A stretch of DNA of 64,000 nucleotides from Geosiphon pyriformis. Lineage: Eukaryota; Glomeromycota; Glomeromycetes; Archaeosporales; Geosiphonaceae. Each line of letters opens with the position of its first letter. Within the stretch, counting starts at the first letter, position 1. The notes under the pieces were generated by a model, which did no database searches, was not told the origin of the DNA, and saw only the letters and a program-made list of their open reading frames with translations. Both the position numbers and the translations under genes were made by a program. Location: the NCBI GenBank assembly GCA_016748015.1, contig JAAOMT010000054.1, positions 105,251 through 169,250 of the forward strand, read 5' to 3'. Positions 20,517-31,236 of this stretch are shown in pieces.

Positions 20517-22064
20517 ATGAGTGATTATTCATATCTGCCATAGCAATCAGAAGAACACTTTGCAGCACACAACAGAAATAATTTAGACTTTATTGAACTT
20601 AATCCTTTGCCTTTCTGCTTGATCTGCTTTCCTCTTGAAGAACAATCTAGTAAACAATTCCAAGACTTTTAGAACTGGTTCCTAAACAAGCACTCAGCTG
20701 AAACCTATACAGCATATACAACTTATTACTTTGACCAAGCTTATTTTGAAGACAACTTTGAAAAAAGAAATAATAGCAATCAGCTTTTATACTTCACAAC
20801 TTTCACACAACAGCCCCCTGATTTCGAATATTTGAATCACCAAATACACATTTGGGTTGCTGCTTATCAATCAACTATAACTCTCCTTGAAACAGAAGAA
20901 GAAAGTTACCAAACTGCTCCTATTTATGATCTCTTTTTAAGTGAATCAGAACATTCCACTCAAACAGTAACTCCTGAACCAATGGCCCAAGACCCCATGC
21001 AAGGAAACATTCTGGCCGTCCTTCAAGGCATACAAACTGCTTTGGGGCAAAGAAACAACACCCCACTACTCTTATTTAGAGGTGATGCTCAAGATCCAAT
21101 TGAATAGTTGAACGATTTTGAAAAAGCAGCCACTGTAAACCAGTATGATAATGAATACAAGTTCCAAATTGTTAGTGGTTACTTCCAAGGCTCCCCTGCT
21201 ACCTGGTTTTTACAAAAAACCAATGCTGGTGCTCAACAAAAAATTGTTAGATGGATCCCAGCAAATATTGAAAAAAACAACACCTCTTTTACTACCTGGT
21301 TTGAAAACAAATTCAGAATCCCCATCTTAATATCCAAATGGCATATGGAATTAGAAAAAAGAACCCAAGGTCTTGGTGAAGTTGTGACTGAATATGCCAA
21401 AGCAATCAGAAAACTCATCAAGCATGTAGACTCTGGTAGAAACTGGACTGAAGAGCAAAAGATCTACTCCTTCACAAAAGGATTGAGAACTAATTTATTG
21501 TATGCTCTTTGGCCTTTTTTGGCTTTAAAAAATAATCCCACCATGGATATGACCATTAAACTCACCCAAAGAATTGAAGACAATCAAAGAATGCATTTGG
21601 AATCCACACTTCCAGTTTTTGCTCCTGCTCCTGTTATGGCTTCTACTCATTAAATGACTGCTACTTCTTTTGTTGCCCAGACACAAAATCCAAATGAACA
21701 ATTAATAGATAGACTTACAGCAAATCTTGCTTGGCTATTAGAACCATTAGTCCAAGCAGTCAGAGATAACTAGCAACCATAAAGACTCAGATTTAAAAAC
21801 CGTTTTAATCAGCTCCAGCAACCCCCTTACCAAAAACAGCAAAATTATAGCCCTTCTGTGTGTTATAGATGTGGATTAACTGGACATTTCTCCAGAGATT
21901 GCAACAATCCTCCTTTGCCTCCTCCAGCTCCCAGAAACAATGATAACCAAAACAACAGAACTATTAACAACAATGCCCCCAATCAAAGACCTAATCATGT
22001 CAATATCAATTTCTTTGGAGAGGATCCCCTAATTAAAGCCACTGTTTATTAGCCTTTAAACTGA
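20517..22064 (+). pseudogene. Gypsy A2 gag (capsid and CCHC nucleocapsid)
   Basis: One continuous frame from ATG 20517 to TGA 22062-22064, about 515 codons, broken only by nonsense codons, most at Gln (for example TAG 21105-21107, TAA 21651-21653) or Trp positions. The N-terminal third is family-specific (SDYSYLP start, KHSAETYTAY). The capsid domain spans about 21080-21600 (GDAQDPIE, then YFQGSPATWFLQK, FRIPILISKWHMELEKRTQG). The zinc knuckle CYRCGLTGHFSRDC is at 21861-21902, followed by a Pro/Asn-rich tail. Gag ends at the slippery site. Confidence 0.88.
22055..22061 (+). promoter_or_regulatory. -1 ribosomal frameshift slippery site T TTA AAC (A2)
   Basis: The heptamer is exactly in phase with the gag frame that starts at 20517, and TGA follows immediately. 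After a -1 slip the pol frame reads FKLIGALPKSESASQPEEN and stays open to the protease. Downstream GCACTT at 22069-22075 can pair with AAGTG or AGTGC about 10-18 bases later; whether a pseudoknot forms is unknown. Confidence 0.8.
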
Positions 22065-23279
22065 TAGGCGCACTTCCAAAAAGTGAGAGTGCAAGCCAAC
22101 CAGAAGAAAACCTCTTTTATGCTTTTAACTTAACTGATAATGACCATAATATGGATGAACTAGCAATTAACACCTCAAAATCAACAAGGAAGAAGAAGAA
22201 AGCCAAGGTTGATTTCGTTTTAGATCTAAATAAACTATCCACATCAACTGCTGATAATAATGAGCCACCAAAGACTAAAATCATTAAGAATTCTCCAAAG
22301 TTGAAATCTCCAGAAATAGTACAAAAATCTGGTTCTTATTCTGTTGTCAAAGATCTCATAGAAACTCCTGCACACATTACCTTTGGCCAACTAATGACCC
22401 ACCCACAATTCAGAAAAGATCTCCACAAATCTCTAATTCCCAAGAAGAAAACACCAAAAACCAATAAACACTCTTGCCAAGCTAGACTTGCTGACAACAG
22501 CAATGTCACCCCATTAATTTGCAAAGCCCAAGTGGCTGGCTATTTTATTGACTTGATCCTAGACAGTGGATCATCTGTTAGCATCATTGCCAAACACTTT
22601 TTGAAAGCAATTGAAAGAAAGATTGATGAACCTTCCACCCGACCAATAACCAATATACATAGTAACAAGAAGAAAGGTTTGGGTATAACCAAAGCTGTTT
22701 CTGTCCATATTAATGGCATCAGCATTGAAACTGACATGGAAGTTTTTGAAATCAAGGAATACACTATTATTGTTGGAAATGAATGACTCAAAAAAACCAA
22801 AGCATTACTTGACTATGAACTTTGTGAACTAACCATCAGATGTGATGAGAAGCCCATTGTAGTTAAGTGTTGCCACTGGACAACCCCTTCAACACCAAAA
22901 CAGAATCAGGAAGAAGAACAATCAGAGGAATCAGATGATAAAAAAAGTGATAATAAAGAAAAACAAGAGAAACAAAAAGAAACTGCTAAACTTGTCTATA
23001 CCACCTTCACCAGCAATGGCAAGCCACTGGACAATGTCAAAGCTGACAGAAAAGGAATCATTGTAAATAGCAAGCTAATCTGCTGGCCCTACTATGATAT
23101 CCTAAGAAGAACTTTTGACCAGAAGCCTAACAAGAAAGCCAAGTACTGTTATTGGTGGCATGGTTCTTGTGCCCGGTACTGGTGTAACCAACTCTTGTAT
23201 TCTCCAAGTGATGAATACAAATCATGCCTGATCTATTACAAAGATTGGAAACCAATCAGTTTAATACCTAGAGAAGAAT
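22065..23279 (+). pseudogene. Gypsy A2 pol N-terminus: linker, aspartic protease, Cys-rich segment
   Basis: The -1 frame from the slippery site runs with few breaks. The protease has LDSGSSVSIIAKHF (DSG near 22562-22570) and VGNE (22770s; the following Trp is TGA at 22785). A Glu/Lys-rich spacer leads to LICWPYYDILRRTF, then YCYWWHGSCARYWCNQLLY and SCLIYYKDWKPI, five cysteines in about 65 residues before RT. The layout resembles the larger Cys-rich module of families B and C, but no dUTPase follows. Confidence 0.82.
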
Positions 23280-24170
23280 TGAAAGAAGTTTAAAAGTTTT
23301 TTGAAAATGAACCATCTGAGATCCAATCACTAGTTGTAGAACAAAGAGAACTCTTTTCAGAAAAAAGAAAAATAGACATTGAAAATCTGCTGGCTAGAAA
23401 CAGCCCAGTTATCTCAAAAGAAGGTAATACTTCTGGACAAACTCATGTAATACAACACACCATCACCACCAGAGAAACTTGCCTCATCCATTTGAAGCCA
23501 TATCAATCCAATCGGCACAATGATGAGTTTATCAAGAAAGAGATAAACCAGATGAAAGAACTTGGATTCATACAAAAAACCAAGAGTGAATAGGCTTTTC
23601 CAGTTGTAGTAATATCCAAGAAAGGTGGAACCCTATGCTTCTGTGTTGACTACCGTCAATTAAATACTATCACTAAAAGAGACATGTACTCACTTCCCAA
23701 GATTGATGCAATGCTGGACCAATTCAAAGATGCTGCTTTCTTTTCAACCATTGATCTAACTGCTAGATTCTGACAAGTAGAGATAGATCCAGAAAGCCGG
23801 AAAAAAACCACCTTCATCACCAAGTATGGCACCTATGAATTCACAGTCATGTCTTTTGGTCTTACCAATACTCCTCCCATCTTTCAATACTTAATGGATA
23901 AAGTATTTGAATTAGTGAAAGAAAACTTTGTTTTGGTCTATTTGGACGATATAATGGTGTACTCAAAAACCTGGAATGAACACCTTGTACATTTGCAAAA
24001 GGTTTTTGATTTTCTCAGAAATGCAGGTCTCAAGATTAACCTGATCAAATCTTTTTTTAGAAGACAATCCACCCAATTTCTTGGTCATCTTATCACAAAA
24101 GATGGAATTTTTCCTGACCCAGCTAAGATTGAAAAAGTCCAGAACATTAGACAACCAATGAATATTCATG
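23280..24170 (+). pseudogene. Gypsy A2 reverse transcriptase
   Basis: The motifs are almost complete in the frame of the protease: SPVISKEGNTSG, EFIKKEINQMKELGFIQ, FPVVVISKKGGTL, FCVDYRQLN, FSTIDLTARF, FGLTNTPPIFQYLMDKVF, then VLVYLDDIMVYSKTW with the catalytic YLDD at 23939-23950. Stops lie at Trp/Gln positions (near 23592 and 23774). With these excepted, the domain is of normal length for a Ty3/Gypsy RT. Confidence 0.9.
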
Positions 24171-24748
24171 AACTATGCTCTTTTCTTGGTTTGGCTTCTT
24201 ATTATCACAAATTTGTCAAGAATTTCTCCAAAATAGCTGCTCTACTTAATCAGCTACTCAGGAAAAACGTCAACTACTATTGGAGCACACACCAACAAAA
24301 AGCTTTTAAAACTCTAAAGGAAAAACTAATCACTGAACCAATTCTGAAGCAACCTAATCTAGATCAACCTTTCATCCTCCATACTGATACATCTGGCTAT
24401 GGACTTAGAGCTGTTCTATCCCAAAAAGATAAAAATGGCAAAGAACATGTCATAGCATATGCCAATAGAACTCTCTCACCAGTAGAGCAGAACTACTTGG
24501 TAACTGAACAAGAATGCCTGGCAGTAGTATGGGCTACTAGTTATTGGAACAAATATCTTTTTGGTGCCAAATTCCTGGTAGTAACAGATCACCAAGCTTT
24601 GGTTTGGTTACATAACAAAAAGAAGCTGGAACATAAAAGAATAACTCACTGGATACTTCACTTGGATGAATTCGACTATGATATTCAACATTGCAAAGAA
24701 GCACATTATCAAAATGCTGATGCTCTCTTTAGACTTACCATCCAGTGA
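24171..24748 (+). pseudogene. Gypsy A2 connection and RNase H
   Basis: Continuous with the RT frame and open from 23849 to TGA 24746-24748: FLGLASYYHKFVKNFSK, then RNase H with LHTDTSGYGLRAVLSQ, NYLVTEQECLAVVWA and VVTDHQALVWLHNKK, all three acidic positions kept. The frame ends after DALFRLTIQ. Integrase follows after about 80 bases in another frame, through a later indel or a stop plus indel. Confidence 0.9.
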
Positions 24749-24829
24749 CAGTACAATTACCTTAAACCAAACCAACCTAATTATTAGTAATTCTCTCACA
24801 ACCAAACACGATAATGGACTTGGACAACT

Positions 24830-26118
24830 ATTCTGCCTTAATGGAATTTTTGGGTAAAGGACAATACCCACTGGAATACAATCAACAGCAAAGAAAACAT
24901 TTGCATAAACAATCAAATTTCTATTTGATCTGCCAGAACCAACTATACAAAAGAAACAAAAAAATCCTGACTGCCCCCAGAAAGTCATAAGATTTGAAGA
25001 AAAAAAAATTGTGATCTACAATATGCACACTGATCCATTAGCTGGACACTTTGGAAAAACAAAAACAATTCAGAAAACCTTAGCTCACTATTATTGGCCT
25101 ACCTTGGAAAAAGACATTGCTGAATACATTAAAACCTGCGATACCTGCCAAAGAAGAGGAAAACCCAATTGCAAAAAAAATATCCATCCAATTTCTGTTG
25201 GTCAACCATTTGACAGAATTGGTATAGATGTTGTTGGACTTTTAATAGTAACTCTTGATGGCAACAGATACATCATCACAGCTACTGACTATTTTACAAA
25301 GTGGGTAGAAGCAAAAGCCATCCCAGATCAAACAGCAGTCTCAATAGCCAATTTTATTTATGAAGATATCATTTGTTGTCATGGCTGCTCCAAAGAACTA
25401 TTATCTGATAGAGGAAGAGCTTTTCTTAATACACTGGTTGAAGAACTTTGTAGAAAAATAGAAATACATCACAAACTTTCTTCCTCTTATTACTCCTAAA
25501 CAAATGGCCTAGTAGAACGTTTCAATAAAATACTATGTGAAACCCTAGCCAAAACAAGTAAAGAAACAAACTTATGAGACAAAGTACTGCTTTCAGCTTT
25601 GTTTGCTTATAGAACTGTGAATCATAACATAACAAGTTATGAACCTTTTTATTTGCTCTATGAATGAAGACAACACTATTAATAGAAACTGATATTAAGA
25701 CAATATCCTTTGAAGCGATCACAATAGGGAATTACAAAGACATTTTACAAAGGAAACTTGGTACCATTCTTGACTCACTTGTAGAAGCACGAATAATTGT
25801 CTTTGAAAAGATAAAACAGTTTCAAGAAAAGCTTAAAAAGAAGAAAACTTATAAAATACTTTTTTTAAGTATTGGTAACTTAGTTTTGGAATACCACTCA
25901 GACAAAGACAATGTCTATGGTAATAAATTCTCTAGCCAATGGAAAGAACCCTTTATAGTCAACAAAGTTTTAAACAATAGTTCTTATATTCTTCAAAATC
26001 AATTCAGAACAATCTTTAATGATCGTCTTGTTTATGGCACATGACTCAAGAAATATCACAAATGACCTGATTGGTTACCAGTTATAGTAATACTGACCCA
26101 AATGATCAGCAAAAACCA
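24830..26118 (+). pseudogene. Gypsy A2 integrase
   Basis: HHCC N-terminus from MHTDPLAGHFGKT to CDTCQRRGK (25020-25160), core with GIDVVGLL (Asp), LLSDRGRAF (Asp) and GLVERFNK (Glu), so the DDE triad is kept. A Gln codon before TNGLVE is TAA (25498-25500). C-terminal SH3-like part with WKEPFIVNKVLNNSSYI (25940-26000) and VYGT, ending about 26118. Frames change at about 24990 and 25670. Confidence 0.88.
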
Positions 26119-26166
26119 AGTATAAATAAATGCACCATTCCCAAAACAGAGGTATCTTCAATTGAC

Positions 26167-26823
26167 ATGAACAATTATTTTCTGGATCAAAACATTCAAA
26201 ACGCTTTCTATACTTTTTATGAGTATTGGATTAAAAACTATCCAAATGCTACTCTAACTATTGGAAAACAAACTACAATAACTGACAACAGTGGAACACA
26301 TACTGTTATCAGACCAAAGAAAACAACTACCAGAAGAGAAAAAATTGGTAGCAAAATGGATAAGTATCTGTTGGAAAGCATAACAGCAGTAATACTTGTA
26401 TCTTCCACCACAATTAGAAAAATGATTAAAAAAATCTTGCCCATAGACAAAAACTTGTCATATGGAAAACAACTAGAGCTCTATAGTCGCCTTGGTAAAA
26501 TCATAAAAGACATGAAGCTCATAAAGAAAACAACTTCTGAGATACAAGTAGAAATTTTGGACATTATATGATTGGATGTCCCAAAAGTTTTGATCATTGC
26601 CAGAAGAGCCAAAACTCTTATACAAAGGTTTGGTCTCTTGGATACAAAGCTCATTTCATCTTAAGTACTATACACTTTATCCACAAAAAACTTTAACAAA
26701 TTAGTTAGTTTTGAGTTAGATAAAACTCTTCAATTAGAATATCCCATAAATAGTTTGATTTTGCCAGAGCTCAATCTCTTTGGAGAGGATAATGTTATGA
26801 TTGAAACTTATAGTTTTTATTAG
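26167..26823 (+). pseudogene. ORF3 of Gypsy A2, 218 codons, unknown function
   Basis: ATG 26167 to TAG 26821-26823, the same length as in A1. The first 135 codons are open (MNNYFLDQNIQNAFYTFYEY, TLTIGKQTTITDNSGTH, RPKKTTTRREKIGSKMDKYL, LPIDKNLSYGKQLEL), then TGA at a Trp position (IIWLDV in A1) and TAA at a Gln position. The last ten codons lie in the 3' LTR. It is basic and helical in character, without cysteines, signal peptide or membrane segment. I do not recognise the family; its equal length and its partners in B and C argue for selection in the active ancestors. Confidence 0.7.
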
Positions 26824-27527
26824 TTATCACATATATTAGCCACTGATGTCATGTAATTAGCCAACCTATTTTTAGATAGTAATCATTGACTTGATCAATG
26901 ACCTGACTGTTGACCTGATCATTGACCTGATCATTGACTTGATCAATGACCTGACCATTAACCTGATCATTGACCTGATCATTGATCTGATTGTTGACCA
27001 CTTTTTATAGCTATATAAGCAATGAGTCTCTTAGCTGTAGAAAAGTATGTTCCCAATAATCAAAGAAATATAATAAAACAACTTTCATCTTAAACATTCT
27101 CTTATCACTAATTTTCCTTTTCCTACCTTCAAGTATCTGAACATCTTTTGAATAAAAGATCTCTTGTTGGTGTTTATCTGCCTTTTTCTGAAATAATTAA
27201 ACAAAGTATTTGAAGATTATTGAATAAAATGTGACTGAAGAGCACATCTGATACTTGATATTGAATTCTAAGAATGCCAATGTGAGGCATAAAATTATAC
27301 CAAGTGTGATCATTTGTTGACAGTATGGACTATCCCTCTACCTTCAGATTCCCTGGTTACCTTTGAAAAGTATAGCGACTGAGATATTTTATGAGACTGA
27401 TCTCACACATTGAATTCATACTTATTCAATTCATTCTTTGAAGTTGAATTCCTCTTTGATTATTTCCATTACTCTACAATTCTGTTCTCTTTTGCTATCC
27501 ATTAGCTTGTTACTCCAACCTGTAACA
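26793..27527 (+). repeat. Gypsy A2 3' LTR (735 bp)
   Basis: Starts TGTTATGA, ends CTGTAACA. Upstream TTTGGAGAGGATAA (26779-26792) is the likely polypurine tract. The 12-bp array has nine full units plus a partial (26885-26999), three more than the 5' LTR of the same element. Confidence 0.9.
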
Positions 27528-27531
27528 ATAT

Positions 27532-27891
27532 CAGATTGGCAAAGCTATATGTTAAAAAAAAAGTTCCAGAAGAAACTGTCAAGGCCTTTGGTGAGAAATC
27601 TTATGCCAAAATGGCTGTACTTAGACTGCCTCATAATTTGAACAACACAAATTCAAACAGACTTCAAAGACCTGGTCTACAAGTAAACAATAAAGAAATA
27701 CAACTGAAAAAAGAGGTTAACCAATCATAGAAGGCTGAAATTAATGAGTTAAGACAGCAGGTTAATAAAATGGCCAAACTGCTGAATGCAGTAGCTACTA
27801 AACTTGGAGTAATAGTGGAAAAAGAAAAAAACATAATAGTTACTTAACAACAAAATCACATTTCAGAAAAAAAAAAAGAGATAGAAAATAG
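27532..27891 (+). pseudogene. family Y ORF1 protein (copy g), 3' portion
   Basis: Resumes the Y reading after Gypsy A2: RLAKLYVKKKVPEET, KSYAKMAVLRLPHN, then a heptad-like coiled coil (AEINELRQQVNKMAKLLNAV) and a Lys/Glu-rich end. Stops lie at 27728-27730 and 27845-27847, both where Gln is expected. The end is A-rich (27868-27880) and is cut by an inserted Gypsy A LTR at 27892. Confidence 0.7.
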
Positions 27892-28051
27892 TGTTATGGA
27901 TTAGAGTAACAAGCTAATAGATAGCAAGGGAGAACAGGATTGTAGAGTGATAAAAGGAAACAAAGGAAATTCAACTTTAAAGAGCAAATTAAATAAGTAT
28001 GGATTCAGTCTTATAAAATATCTCAGTCACTATATTTTTCAAAGATAACCA
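27892..28051 (-). repeat. Gypsy A3 LTR fragment, minus strand (outer end)
   Basis: Reverse complement of the last 160 bp of the family A LTR: it starts TGTTATGG (rc of the ...CCATAACA end) and contains the inverse of ATCCTGTTCTC and of CTTTGAAAAATATAGTGAC. It is cut at about 28051, where family X copy e begins. The rest of the same LTR is at 30286-30300 and 40417-40489. Confidence 0.8.
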
Positions 28052-28052
28052 G

Positions 28053-30285
28053 AAAAAAAAATGATAAAAAAAAACTCTTTCTTTCCTAATTTTTATGATT
28101 ACAACTAGAGCTAAAAGTAAAAAAGTTGCAAACAGTACTTTTTCTATAGTAACTAATAAAGTTTCAACACGGAAAGGTCTTTCTGTTATTGAAGCAGCTA
28201 GACAAAATATTCTGGCAACATTTTATTTAAAAAATATTAATGATAAGCTGCTTTTAGCAGCTTTTGATTTATTTTTTTTACCTTTGGCTGGTAGTTTTTT
28301 TCCAGTCAAAGTTCCTTCCAAAAGACACATTCAGATTAATCCCAGTGTTGTTTCTACTGTCTCTAAGAGCCCAAAGATTTTTAATAACAGACCAGTCAAC
28401 AAGTTGGTCTTTCCTGCTCTCACTGCTTCCACTACTACTTCTACTATTACTGCTTCACAAATGGCTACAAAAGCAAAAAATTTCAAAAAACAGCAGCAGA
28501 CAGTTACAACTGCTATGGTCACACCAAACTCCTTTGTAGTTTCAGATAAAATCTTCTGTAAGATCTCCACAGTAGCAGCCAGCATTCTTTTTGATATAGA
28601 TGGCAACAGCAGTAGCACATCTCCCAAAATGGGCCAAGATCAACTACTGACTGTGTTGTCTAATGTAATATTCTCTAGCAGATCATTGCCAATTCCAGTA
28701 GTAAAACAGTTCATCAATTCAGATGATCTCAAAGATTGAACTGATCAGATGGAAATGTAATCAACTATCTCTTTTCCAGTTTCTGGTGCTGCTGATGGTA
28801 GTGCTTAGAAGAATGTGAATAGTTGTCAGAGGTTCTTTGGTTGGGTGGTCTCTAATCTAGTACCTGGTGCTATATTTAAAATTAAAATGGCCTGTTTGGT
28901 TTTTTGTTTCAGTTGCTGTCTGGTTGTATTGGGCTTAAGTCAGTTTCATGAAATACTGTTAAGTTGTTCTGTGTGGAATTTGCATTTCAAAAAAGTCTAA
29001 ATAGTGCCACCAAAATGGCTATCAGTGATAAGATTTTTTTGACCACTTTTAAGATTGCACAGTTTTCTGATGTAGTCTCTGTTTTTTTTTCTTCTTTGTT
29101 AGTTGCACTGTGTGACATATTTTTGGGTACCTCTTCTAATGACATCAAAACTGCTCTTGGCATTTTTGGTGTTGTCACTTCTGTTAAGTTAAAGCCTGCT
29201 GGCTTATGGCAATATGCTGTGGTTAACTTCAAAGACACTTTTTCTGTTGCTGCTGTTCTTTCTAACTGGTCTGTATTGGTCAAAAAAAATAGTATTAAAA
29301 TTTTTTCCATTGCCAACCAAAAGAAAATTATCTTCTCAAGAGATACATTTAAAGCTAAGTCAGTCAATCTTCTATTTGGCTGTATTGTCTTTGAGATAAG
29401 TAGTTTGGTCTCCCAAATTGGTGGCTGTACATGCTTCATTCCTTACTCTCCTGAATCTTATTGATGTTAATGCTTTGCTGTGGTTACTTTTGATTCTTTG
29501 AAATCTTTGAATGTTGCTGTGTCAAAAACTAGTACCTTGCGTGGTTGTCAGATTTGATGGGAAACTCTTAGATGTTGCCACTGCTATAGGTGTCAAGACT
29601 TGAATCATTTGGCTGTAGACTGTAAGAAGTTACTTTCTCTTTCATTCAAATTTTTCTCCAACACTTCTAGTGGCCCCAAAATTTTTAAACCTTTGTTTGC
29701 TGGATCTAAATTTTATGCCAAAGCTGCTGCTTTTGTGGTTCTTCTTGGTGCTATTGCTGCTGATATAGACTTGGATCTTGGTGATCCTTCCAAAACTACA
29801 ATACTTATGGTGCTTGCTGTTCCTTTTCTTTTCAATTTTGCTGTTGAATCTAGGTTGGCTTCTTTGGAATCCCACTTTAGTGAACTATTTGTGTTGATAA
29901 AATTCTTAGTTGAATCTGTTGGTGCTCTGGTTGTATTGGTTACTAAATTGCTGTCTACTCCAACTGCCATGGATGTGTTAGTTAAAAAATGTGTGGATGG
30001 GTTGGCTAAGCAAAATAAAGGCTTGGCTGTTGTTGCCATTGTAATGCAGAAAAAAATGACACGTCTTGAAAAAAAATGTGAACAGGCTGGCTTGAAGGAT
30101 GGATCAGATGTTGATGACATGGTTAATGATGATGATGATGACAATAAAAATTTTTCAGTTTATGATAATATCTTTAATATTATGATATACTTATGAGAAG
30201 ATCAGCCTTCCAGTATCAAATCCAGTCCTGATCAGACTGCTAAGTAGATGAGTGGTATGGTTAAAAATAGTTATAAGCTTATTAG
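28053..30285 (+). mobile_element. family X retroposon, 3'-truncated (copy e)
   Basis: Plus-strand X copy with the full 5' leader and most of the ORF. It ends at YKLIS without the last 20 or so residues, 3' UTR or poly(A). It sits inside a minus-strand Gypsy A LTR, from which about 390 bp are missing at the junction. Loss of the 3' end is not what 5'-truncating target-primed integration produces, so a later deletion or recombination is likely. Confidence 0.75.
28095..30285 (+). pseudogene. family X ORF1 protein (copy e)
   Basis: Best copy for reading the protein. Open 28095-28739: TRAKSKKVANSTFSIV, KRHIQINPSVVS, PKIFNNRPVNKLVFP, Thr tract, then a Ser/Asp-rich linker. Open 28964-29464: RRM-like part (DIFLGTSSNDIKTALGIFG, KPAGLWQYAVVNFKD, NSIKIFSIANQKK, ISSLVSQIGG). 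Zinc knuckle CYRCQDLNHLAVDC at 29582-29623. Open 29600-30196: Leu/Val-rich helical region (LASLESHFSELFVLIKFL), KKCEQAGL, acidic Asp run, FSVYDNIFNIM. Breaks between these are TGA/TAG at Trp positions plus one or two indels. Confidence 0.82.
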
Positions 30286-30300
30286 CTAAAAATAGAGTAG

Positions 30301-31174
30301 TGTTACTCATAAAATATAGAAAGTATATTAGCATATAAATTAGCCAATTAGGAATAGCTGTAGTAAATATGAAATTCCAGAATTTTACTTAAGAGGAATT
30401 GCAGAATTTCAGGAATTTCAGGATTCTTGTACAAAGAATTGCAAGATTCCAGAATTCCAGGATTCCTCTCAAAAAAAATTGCAGGATTTTAAGAATTCCA
30501 GGATTTCTGGTGTGAAAAAATGAGGAATTGAGAAATCTCAATTATGTATATATAACAGTAGTGTTAGAAGCAAAAAAAGACAAAATTCTTTAGTTAGAGA
30601 CCTTCCAGTTTAGATTTGATCTAAGCAATCTTCCACATCACAAATAAATAATTATTCATTATCTCAATTCATTTGCCACTATCAACATTTCATGTTGATA
30701 GTAATTGATACTTAATCACACTGAAACAATAGCTTTTGATCATAGCTATTGATGGAATACTAACTTGTAATTACTTTTACTTGTTTTTTTATTTTCTTTT
30801 ATTTTCTTTTATTTTCTTTTTTATTTCTTTGTTATTTCTTTGGTTTTTACTAAATTAATTAAGAATTAAGCACTGAAATACAGATGTCATAGGGACTGGT
30901 AAAAGACCTGTGAAACAAAGGTAGAACACTCATAGATTTGAGAATAACTTACCAAGAAAATTACTGGCCATCATGCTGAGAAAAAAATTCGACAAAACTG
31001 TAGTTTTGGGAAGCTATAGATAAAACCATCAATTAAATCTCTGTCTATTATACAAAAAACTCCACACCAAAATTTTCAGAAAACACACCTTCAAATATTA
31101 ACACCACATATCAACCAAGCACCAAGTTATGAGTTTGTTATTTGATTTGAGATTCCAAATAATTACCTGTAACA
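30301..31174 (+). repeat. Gypsy B1 5' LTR (874 bp)
   Basis: Starts TGTTACTC, ends CTGTAACA. It holds three imperfect units of about 40 bp rich in GAATTCC and AGGATTCC (30395-30520), a TATATATAA box at 30547-30555, a perfect 10-bp-stem hairpin at 30678-30702, and a second inverted repeat CAATAGCT/AGCTATTG at 30727-30751. T-rich tracts occupy 30780-30850. Confidence 0.9.
30547..30555 (+). promoter_or_regulatory. TATA box of Gypsy B1 5' LTR
   Basis: TATATATAA lies just after the 40-bp repeat cluster. Equivalent TATATATAG boxes occur in the other three B LTRs, preceded by the same CTCAATTATG. Confidence 0.5.
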
Positions 31175-31176
31175 TT

Positions 31177-31193
31177 TGGTGCTCCCTGTAAAA
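31177..31193 (+). promoter_or_regulatory. candidate primer-binding site, Gypsy B1
   Basis: TGGTGCTCCCTGTAAAA begins two bases after the LTR. The TGGTGC start and spacing are kept in B2 (54614) and C (42788). The tRNA is not identified. Confidence 0.6.
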
Positions 31194-31236
31194 TATAATC
31201 CTACAAAAAACTGGTACCAACAACAGTCATTAAAAA

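Larger units (their letters stand above)
19766..27527 (+). mobile_element. Ty3/Gypsy retrotransposon A2, complete, best preserved family A copy
   Basis: 7.76 kb with LTRs at 19766-20464 and 26793-27527 and ATAT duplicated at 19762-19765 and 27528-27531. The empty site is visible at 63920-63940, where the Y copy reads taacaatattagattgg without an insert. Order: gag, -1 frameshift, protease, RT, RNase H, integrase, ORF3. RT (YLDD), RNase H and integrase acidic residues are kept, but nonsense codons remain in gag, protease, RT, integrase and ORF3, so it is inactive as it stands. Confidence 0.92.

Noticed and set aside
30601-30780. tRNA or small RNA gene in the hairpin-rich part of the B LTR
   Set aside because: The hairpins are short and isolated; there is no cloverleaf, A box or B box, and they repeat in every B LTR.
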